The notes under the pieces were generated by a model. It was not told where the DNA came from and searched no databases. It worked only from the letters and a program-made list of their open reading frames with translations. The translations under genes and the position numbers were made by a program. Positions 56,252 to 64,000 of a stretch of 64,000 bases of DNA are shown one piece after another (the first letter of the stretch is position 1; every line of letters starts with the position of its first letter). The stretch lies in contig NC_081828.1 of NCBI RefSeq assembly GCF_030867095.1, forward strand, positions 51,251,434-51,315,433. Direction: 5' to 3'. This stretch comes from Alligator mississippiensis. Taxonomy: Eukaryota > Chordata > Crocodylia > Alligatoridae.

Positions 56252-56360
56252 ATGTCCCACAATGAAGTACCAGTTCCGGGGCCATCCTCTGCATCAAAAC
56301 CAGAAAGCAGAAAAATGAAAGGTATCTCATCTTTGGTACCTGTCAGTATGGAAAATGCAG
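56252..56360 (+). CDS. AXDND1: AXDND1 coding exon 1, start codon
   Basis: The exon begins at 56204 after GCTTTCAG. ATG at 56252 gives [20 protein letters not shown] then [16 protein letters not shown], leaving in phase 1 at GTAAAG. An upstream ATG at 56232 opens a 28-codon frame that overlaps the main start in another frame; the downstream ATG was chosen because only its frame joins the following exons. Confidence 0.75.
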
Positions 56361-59300
56361 GTAAAGTTCAACATAGATGATATAATATAATTCCATGTGG
56401 AAATTATGACTTCTTTTCCTCTCCGTCTATTCTGCCATTTTGGGATTGTAGATGGTATTGGAGTACTTTTATGGGAGACTTAGCACTATGTCATGCCTTT
56501 GTTTAATAGCTGTTCACAGATGTTTAAGACACTGGTCTTAAAGAAAACACATCTACGGATTAAATTAATTTTGATGCGATAAACTCTGGCACGGTTTGTG
56601 TTGGATTTCATTGCTCCCAAGTGCAGTCTTTACCTGTGCACCTGGGACTGTAGCACATTGAGCTGGGGCATTGCAGCCCTGGCTGGCAGGGAGCTGGCAG
56701 GGAGGGGTCAGCCTGCCAGTCCAGGGCTGCTCCTGCCACGTGCTGCAGAGGGTCTGGCTGGGGCACGAGGGTGCTACAATGTGAGGTTAAGTGGCAGGCA
56801 GCCCCTCACTGTAGCACACTTATTCCCTAGCCAGCCCTGGTCAGTGCCTACACGAGTTGCAGCAGAGTAAATAACTCCATCATAAAACAGTACTTCTTTT
56901 GGACAGTACTATCCTACGGCAGAATTAATTGGTTTAATCTGGCCTAGTAAGCATTGTCTGTGTAGATGGTGATGCTTTACTGAGGAACTAATTGGAAAAC
57001 TGGAGTAAGCGTCTCATGTAGATGCACTTACTGACTAACTAGCAATCGTACAGTAGTTGAGATTTTTTTCTACACCCCCCCTCTTTTTAAATATATATAC
57101 CATTTTTGCTATGTTGGGGTTGGGGGGGTCACATGGCTGTTACGTTTGAACCTAGTGTAGTTTAAATTTAATCCAGCACCTTGGGGCACCACCACAAGTG
57201 GTGAAGTTAGTGATGTTAATGCTTATTTAAAGGTTTGTATTAATACGTGCATAATACAGCAGGACATATAAAATAACTGTAAGTAGCAGTATGTGGATAA
57301 TTTTTTTCCCCCCCTTTTTGCTGATGCTGAAAATTTCACTGAAAAGCCTACCTCTATTTAGCAAGTAGTAGTAACAATAAAGAGACATCACTATGTTGCA
57401 AGTGGGAGCACAGCAGCATTATCATGCTGTTTCCATGAGGTACTTCACTGATGTTTAACTAAAGATCCAGTCAGAATGGGGCCAGTTGACTGTACTGTTT
57501 TGAAACAATATTTTTATCCCTAGCAATGTAGTATTACCATCTACCGTAGGGTGCTTTCCTGCTGTTTTCCAGAGCTGAAAGACAAAACAAGGATGCTTGA
57601 CTGTTTAAGGTTTCATTCTACCTCCCTCCAAAGTCACTTCATCCCTGAAGAGATCTTCCGAACGCTGACCTCTGCTGCCAGCACTGTCTATAACCCTGAA
57701 TATTTACAACCTCCCAAAAAAGGCAAAAGTGCAAAAGAGTTTAAGGTGTGTGCATTATTACCAGGAAGTGTATTTTCCCCCTCCTGTCAGACCTGATCAG
57801 AATTGTCCCTTTTAGATGTATCTTAGTACAATGTCCACACGTGCAATCAAGAGGTTGAATTCTTCAAGGTAACGCATGGCTTTATTAGACTAGCTGTCTT
57901 TGCTGTGTTTCTGTTGGCAAGAAATGACATGGACTCATAAAATCATAATCTTGTTAACCAAACGGTGTACTACTTTGTAATTACAACTGTTCTGATTAGA
58001 TTGTAAGCAATATGGAGCAGGGGCTTTTGCTTTTTACTTGACTGTAAAATGCTTAACACACTTTGGGGATGGGACTATACAATATTAAACATTTATTTTG
58101 TGTGTTTTGGTTCTTGGTTCTACCTTGAGGCAGAATACACACAAATTGGCTAGACACTTGTTTTGATCGCTCCCACACCTTAAGAACTTTATTTTTTGTG
58201 CAATACTAGTATTAAAATACTAAATATTTTAAAGAAAAAGAGTTTAAAAATCAATAAGTTTTAAAAACAAACATATTTAGAGTAAACTGGTGAAACCTTG
58301 CATTAAGGCCTAAACTTATTATAATCTTTTAAATAAACAACAATATCAAGTCACTGAATTGGGGACAGGTTGTGAAAAAGGCTAGCAGCATACCTGGCTG
58401 CATTAGTAGGAGTGTTGCCAGCAAATTGAGGGAAGTGATTATTCCTCTGTGTTTGGCATTGGTGAGGCCACATTTGGAGTACTGTCCAGTTTTGGGCCCC
58501 CCACTACAGAAATGATGTAGACAAATTGGAGAGACTATAGTGGAGGGCAACACAAATTGTTAGGAGGCTGGGGCACGTGACTTAGAGACTGAGGGGACTA
58601 GGCTTATTTAGTCTGGAGAAGAGGGGATTTGATAACAGCCTTTAATGAACTGAAGGGGGGTCCCAAAGAGGATGGAGCTAAACTGTTCTCCATGGTGGCA
58701 GATGACAGAACAAGGAACAATGGTTTCAAGTTATAGCCAGGGAAGTTTAGGTTGGATATTAGGAAAAAACTTTCTCACTAGAAGGGTGGTGAAACACTGG
58801 AATGGGTTACTTAGAGAAGTGGTTTTATTTACATCTGAGAAACTGATTAAGAACTGGAAATGCTGTAAAAGTTGTTTTCCTATTCCGATATAGAAATAAA
58901 ATGTAAGCATGAGAGGCTGAGATCATCCAGTTCTAAATTTTAGAAGGACCTGATCCCCAGGAACAATACATGGAATTTGCCAATTTTTGGATAATTATTT
59001 TCTTTCTAATAAATTAGTGTTAGATGCAGGCTGTTTTCATCAACTTCTTATCTATCCACATTTAACATAGGTTATGGACAGACATGCTGTACAGACATGC
59101 ATGGGGTGCAAAGTGTTTCAAATCTGACCAAAGTTTTAAAAATTACCCGCAGAAAAAGAGGGATGTTCTTTTGAAGTGCTTCATTTTGAAGTCTTTTCTG
59201 AAATGTTTACATGCTCCAGCTGTCCGCTGGCATCCCACAGTGCTCCACTCCCTACTCCCAGCCCATATGGGGAGAACAGGGAGCAGGATGGACAGCTTTC

Positions 59301-62233
59301 TGGTTCACTTAGCTGACCTTGGTGCCTCCCCAGGCTAAGATAGGCAGGGATTCTTACTCTCCTTGGTTGGAAAGCAGTGCTGCTGTATGCCTTCATAGCC
59401 ACTCTGAAGTGCTCTGGAGTAGGGTAGGGGCTCTGTGGTGTTTAAACATGCAAATTTAAAGCACTCACTCTTAAGATTTGGATGTTTCAAATGTGTGTCT
59501 GGCCATACCCAGAGATTTATTTAACTAATACAGAAATGTAAGATGCCAATTCTCTGCATTTTTTTTTAATTGAATTCCAATATCCATGCAAAATCAGTTT
59601 GACCCAGATCAGGATTAAAATATTAATCATCTAGAAAGTAAGAAATGTCATTCCTCATTTTCTAATAATCAACCTTTCTTTAGGAAAATAGCTAAAAGCT
59701 CAAATTTAAGAACAAGATGAAAATTATTTAAATTAGTGTTTCTTGGATTAAATTGCAATTCTTTATTTAAATCCCTGTGACTTAAATTAACTTGCCTGTA
59801 GTGGTATTTCACAGTATCTGAGTTTTCCTTTCTCTCATGGCTTTGTTCTCTATAGCCCTCTGAACTATAAGTCAGTCCTTCGTAATCACCTTGGGTGACA
59901 GGTAGTCTTTGTTTATATCATGATGACCATAGAGTTTACCTCTGGAAACTGATATTTGTGCATGCTTTTTAGGGTTTCCTATGCACTCCAGATGGGCTCT
60001 GGCATCATCCTAATCGGAGGAATAAGTTCAAGCACCTGACAGACAATCCTATCTGCCTAACAGGAGCCGGGAGGTAAACAAGGAAGAGGAAATGGTTATG
60101 GTGAAAGAGGAAAAAATGCTGAGGTTGGGAACACAGTGCTTTTACTTTTAATTTCCTGTCGGTTTTTTAAATATCTAAAGATGTGCTTCCAAATGCTTCA
60201 GTTTTGGGAACTCTACGAGTAGAGCTGGTAACCAGCCATAGTAAAATCTGGGGAGATGTGGGAGCAATAAAAAGTAAGCAGAAAGTTAGTAAAGAGCGAC
60301 CTTTAAAATATCTTTTTGAAACTGCTTTTTTGAAGTTGCCAGGAGTTAGAGATATGACATGGAATCCAAGATTTCTCTGAGGAAGTCCTGCCTGGCCTTA
60401 ACAGATTTGGAAGAGAGTACAGTTCTCCTTTAGCCTTTTGGCATAACATTATCGCTCCCCAGGATGATTAAGTTTGAGTCTTATGTTGTCCATACCAGAA
60501 TTTAGAGATGTTGGTATCTGGTAGATCCATGGTAGTGAGTATGAGAGAGAGTCTCTGACCCAAGGTTGTTAGACAATAGTTTGCCTTCAGTGGTAAGATT
60601 AATCTGGCTAAAGATAACACCCTGTGAATTTTAATTAGTCAAGATAACATGGCTTTAGTTATGCCCTAAACACAGAATAGTTCTTCTATGGCTTTTAACT
60701 AGCTGGGGGAGAGCAGCGGAATGAATGGGTGGTGAAGGGTACAGTGAATAATTACTTTTTTCCATATTTTCTCAGGGATGTTTCCTTTCTATATGACATT
60801 GCACTTGGAAAAGAAGATGAGAGAGAGAGGTCCCTGGCAGGCTTTTTCTCTGAGAGGGGTGATAAACAAACCCAAAATAATGCCTCGCCCATCACTCCTG
60901 CTGTGAGTGAAGAAATATGATAAATCCTTCTCAATTCTGTGGAACCACTACATATAGTAATCGCGGGATTTATGTAGTAGACTGGAGCCGCCTTTTCTAT
61001 TCCCATTTTTTCTATTTTTAGAGCAAGATTTTCATAGCATTAGTCACTTTGAATTACACTTTCTACCAACCCCAATTTAATGTTATCTGCCTGGCCTTGC
61101 TGGAGCTTTTGAAGAAAATATTGGAAGAGAGCAGGTTGCATTGGTTGTCAGTTCAAACTCTATCAGGTCTCGCTGTACCTAGCAATACTGACTAAGGAAT
61201 GGCATGCTTCCATTTTGATGTGGCAAGGGAAGATTTTTAGGTTGGATCCATTGGTAGGCCTCAATTTTAGGGACAGATTTTAATTTGTGCTGAACATGTG
61301 TTTAATTATGCTTTTATTGACTTCAGCAAGAACAGAGTTTGGGTAAATACTGAGCATAAATAAAAATAGCTTCCTGACTTGGATGAACGGATGGATGATG
61401 CCTGTATGCATCCCTCTGACATTGGTAGTGCATCCCTCTGACATTGGTCTGTGTTTGATTTAAGGTGGACTTCTTATGCAGCAGTCTCTAAATCCATTTC
61501 ACTTGAAAACAAACAAAACCTCCCAAAAAAATTAATTGCTGCTTTTTGTTGCTATAACATTTCCTTAGCAATACAACTCCCATATCACTAGAGTGACTGT
61601 ATGTCCAAGTTTGCCTGGGACAGTCCCAGATTTTAATGGCTGGTCCCAGCTGCTTGGGGAAAATTTTAAAATGAGTCCTGGAATTGCAGGGATCTGGGGC
61701 ACAGTTCAGCAGGGTGGCATGGTGCACCAGGAGTGGACTGCACCTATGCCCCTGCCCACTGACCTCTGCCACTGTCTGCAGCAGCGTCATTGTCTGGGGG
61801 GCAGAGGGGATGGAAAATCAGCAGTGTCCTGGGTGTTTCAGACTACCTTATGGTCACCCTACTTACCATGCACCACAACAGTTAGAATTCAAGCATTGGT
61901 TCATGTTTGGTTATATAAATGGATTTAAAAGTCTATAAAATACATCCATCAGTTAGGTTCTAAATCTGTGCGTGGATAAAAATAGTGCAAAAAAGTTTAT
62001 GCACAAAATTTGTTTTCTAGGCAACCAAAACCAAATCCTTTTTTAGGAGAAAGTGAGAGTTCACATGTATTTTCCTTCCTTCCTTCCTTTTGTTTTAAAA
62101 AAGAAAAAAATGTCTTTCATGCTCTGATGTATTTATTCTATCCTTAGCAGCCAAACATAGCAGACAGCCTGGTCCCTGAAGAATTTCACATTGTGAAGAA
62201 CAGAGGAGTCATACCTTTGGAGTATTTTGACGA
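56252..62233 (+). CDS. AXDND1: AXDND1, axonemal dynein light chain domain containing 1 (N-terminal part, first five coding exons)
   Basis: Coding exons: 56252-56360, 57573-57745, 59973-60073, 60776-60902, 62148-62233. They join in one frame to 198 complete residues plus two bases of the next codon. The gene runs past the window edge; the human protein is about 1,000 residues, so roughly one fifth is here. The assignment rests on [18 protein letters not shown] in the last exon, which resembles my recollection of human AXDND1, and on position directly downstream of SOAT1 on the same strand, as in human. AXDND1 carries an axonemal dynein light-chain-like domain and is linked to sperm flagellum formation; that domain lies mostly beyond the window. 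The promoter island carries an X-box, which fits a ciliary gene. No break is seen. Confidence 0.85.
56361..57572 (+). other. AXDND1: AXDND1 intron
   Basis: 56585-57030 has features of a GC-rich decayed transposon (CTGGCACGGTTTGTG ... CATGTAGATGCACTTAC) similar in ending to 49490 (GTAGATGTGCCCAC). Not proven. No exon. Confidence 0.5.
57573..57745 (+). CDS. AXDND1: AXDND1 coding exon 2
   Basis: 173 nt, residues 37-94: [20 protein letters not shown], then [20 protein letters not shown], then [18 protein letters not shown]. The first codon is completed across the splice (G+AG). Acceptor TGTTTTCCAG, donor GTGTGT, leaving in phase 0. Soluble, basic, no membrane segment. Confidence 0.87.
58375..58840 (+). 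mobile_element. CR1 LINE 3' fragment in AXDND1 intron
   Basis: Nucleotide match to the 20380-21335 copy over GGCTGCATTAGTAGGAGTGT, GAGGCCACATTTGGAGTACT and GACAGAACAAGGAACAATGG. Many changes; the canonical tail is missing. Confidence 0.85.
59073..59515. mobile_element. DNA-transposon-like element related to 1060-1985
   Basis: Inverted ends GGTTATGGACAGACATG and GTGTCTGGCCATACCC (reverse complement GGGTATGGCCAGACAC). The interior shares ordered blocks with 1190-1450. No transposase visible. Confidence 0.6.
59973..60073 (+). CDS. AXDND1: AXDND1 coding exon 3
   Basis: 101 nt, residues 95-127: [20 protein letters not shown] then [13 protein letters not shown]. Acceptor CTTTTTAG, donor GTAAAC, leaving in phase 2. 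The dense W/H/P/C pattern and intact splice sites support a constrained coding exon. Confidence 0.87.
60776..60902 (+). CDS. AXDND1: AXDND1 coding exon 4
   Basis: 127 nt, residues 128-170: [20 protein letters not shown], then [20 protein letters not shown], then TPA. Acceptor TTTTCTCAG, donor GTGAGT, leaving in phase 0. Read-through of the donor would hit a stop within about 15 nt, which confirms the exon end. Confidence 0.84.
61407..61450. repeat. 22-bp tandem duplication
   Basis: TGCATCCCTCTGACATTGGT occurs twice in direct succession in the AXDND1 intron. Confidence 0.9.
61589..61861. mobile_element. hAT-like short element
   Basis: 273 bp with ends TAGAGTGACTGTATGTCC and, inverted, TAGGGTGACCATAAGGTAG, plus the interior GCCTGGGACAGTCCCAGATT, a terminal type widespread in reptile genomes. 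Target duplication not clear. Confidence 0.75.
62148..62233 (+). CDS. AXDND1: AXDND1 coding exon 5, last in window
   Basis: 86 nt, residues 171-198: [20 protein letters not shown] then VIPLEYFD. The acceptor is a tandem TAGCAG, so the leading glutamine may be optional. Donor GTGAGT, leaving in phase 2 (GA, presumably completing another D). This is the best-conserved piece of the gene in the window and the main basis for its identification. Confidence 0.92.
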
Positions 62234-64000
62234 GTGAGTGCTTGTATGGCTCGCAAGGAATTGTGCCCACCATTTAATGGCTTGCTTTACACTGCAGAGT
62301 GCACAGAGATAATGAAGCCAAAGCCATTGAGCAAAGATACCTATCCTAGTCAAGGAAACAGGAGTGTAAAATGTGTGGCTTAGCAGGCACCTCTAGCAAT
62401 ATGGGCCACTGACAGATGTGAAAAAAACTCCAGTGTTTTACTAGAAGAAGCATCGCATTAGTTTGCCCTGGCTCACCCAACATCTGTATAGACTGCGTAC
62501 TTCAGTGGGGCTTTTTGGCACTTATATGTAACAGCTGATTGAATCTGACATGATGCCTCTTCTAGGCATGCACTGCGCTTGGTGCAGGGGCACTGAGCTG
62601 AAAGTAAAGTGCTGTTTGATATTTATTTTTATGTCTGTAAGCAGCCGTGGTTACACAATACAGCCAGTCACCCTATCTCTGCAGAACCACCTAGGCAACA
62701 GTATTTCGCCTCACTGTCTTGCAATGACTAAAGGAAGCCAGACCTATTTTCCATTCCTGTGACTACATTTCAAGGGCTTTCCTATCAAACATGTTTACGG
62801 TTCGATTTGAACGTGGGTATATACATTTGATCAAATGCTTAGAGCGAAGTGCTGACAGACTCCTTTAAGTCACCACTGGCTTTTATATGACTTCAATTAG
62901 CATGTCTCCATGTCCTGATACTCTGTCCATTGGTTCCAGCCTTGACCATTTTCAAGGTGCCCAAACCAAGCTGCAGAAGTGTGGCTAAGCAAAAGGACCC
63001 AAAGTGTGTTTCTGAGTGACTGTTGAGTGAAGCATTGGACATGTGATAACTAACTTGGTCAGCAAAGTGAAAGAAGTGATCAACATATACATCTAAATTA
63101 GTAATAAGATCCAATTAAACAGACCACAAGGTCTGAAAGGAGACATTATAAGGGAAGACCATACATTAAATAATGCAAATATACTATATCTATATCATAG
63201 CTTTATCTTAAAAAGTTATTAGTAGTGATTGATGTAACCAAATGTATTAGATGCTATTTGGCTATAATAGATATATTTTTAAGATTCTTAAATAAATTGT
63301 AAAAAAAAAAACCAGCTTTGTCAGAGAAGACCATAAACTAGGGTAAAAGAGAAACATGACAGTGCTGAACAATATTCCACAACGATATAAATCACAATGA
63401 ATTGACACCTTCCAAGTCCACAAGAGACTTGGTTCAGTCCAGTCCCCAAACTTTTGGTGAAAAAAAGAAATTTAAATAAAACCAATCAACAAGCACTTCT
63501 TAGAATATTTAGAATAAGCCATCTATAAATATAGGGTATAGATTGTGAGGAAGCTTGGAGAACTCAGTAAATTCAAGAAGACCTGCTATCAGCCTGTGTA
63601 CTACCTGCTTCCCCCTTGAATCACCTCAGCTGGCATAGGTATGTTGTGGTGTCACAAGTAGACTTTGGAACTTGCTTTGTGTTTTGGGATGTAAGCAATA
63701 AAAGGTTTGGCTGTAGACATGTCTCTTTCCCTTTTATCACTAGCCGGTCTGCATGGTGACGTAATCAAGATAACGCCATCTCAACCCTGTCTGCTATCTT
63801 CAGACTAACCCATAATTTTTTCCACCTTTTAGCCTTGAATTGAGTTTACCAGTCTTCCAGTTTAAATTTGTTCAGGACTTTATAGTTGTTTTCCATTCTT
63901 CCTTTGTTCAGGGAATGAAAGATAAGATTAGGAATTAAATCCAAGCTTTTGTGGGTCAATATGAACATGTATAAAATGGTATTATAATAATTTTTTCTAT
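62234..64000 (+). other. AXDND1: AXDND1 intron to window end
   Basis: AT-rich; no further exon recognised. AATAAA at 63291 followed by an A-run at 63301 resembles a retroposed tail, but nothing upstream supports a gene copy. Confidence 0.6.

Noticed and set aside
63240-63312. AATAAA followed by an A-run, like a retroposed mRNA tail
   Set aside because: No gene-like sequence upstream and no target duplication found; AT-rich DNA gives this by chance.

Overview
The window looks like nuclear DNA from a sauropsid vertebrate, most likely a crocodilian. It has long introns, two CpG-island promoters, abundant CR1 LINE fragments (the dominant LINE of reptiles and birds), many short hAT-type DNA transposons that still carry readable 8-bp target duplications, and vertebrate microsatellites. 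The crocodilian assignment is inference from repeat style; a turtle is not formally excluded. There are no bacterial-type genes and no CRISPR arrays, and I recognised no virus-derived coding sequence.

Two host genes lie on the + strand. SOAT1 (sterol O-acyltransferase 1, ACAT1) runs from a CpG-island promoter near 14.4-15.3 kb to a stop codon at 50295. All 15 coding exons (19376-50295) can be placed with GT/AG junctions and a continuous frame, giving a predicted 555-residue protein with the MBOAT catalytic motifs in place. AXDND1 (axonemal dynein light chain domain containing 1) starts at a second CpG island near 53.5-54.3 kb; its first five coding exons (56252-62233) are present and the gene continues past the right edge. 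This order and orientation match human chromosome 1q25.2.

Layout: 1-14.4 kb is intergenic with several transposon fossils and no recognised exon. 14.4-15.3 kb is the SOAT1 promoter island. 15.3-31.6 kb is SOAT1 introns 1 and 2, split only by the first coding exon, and is repeat-rich; it includes a young CR1 nested in a hAT-like element. 31.6-50.3 kb holds the remaining SOAT1 exons. 50.3-51.75 kb is the probable 3' UTR. 51.75-53.5 kb is an intergenic gap. 53.5-54.3 kb is the AXDND1 island, with an RFX-type X-box and an NRF1 site. From 54.3 kb to the end are AXDND1 exons and introns.

The genes are functionally unrelated neighbours: SOAT1 esterifies cholesterol in the ER, whereas AXDND1 is a cilium/sperm-flagellum gene. 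I found no convincing undescribed biological system. The most unusual signals are a perfect 40-bp zero-spacer palindrome in SOAT1 intron 3, a foldback repeat family with 13-14 bp target duplications, the X-box at the AXDND1 promoter, and a 203-bp repeat pair of unknown origin at about 96% identity.
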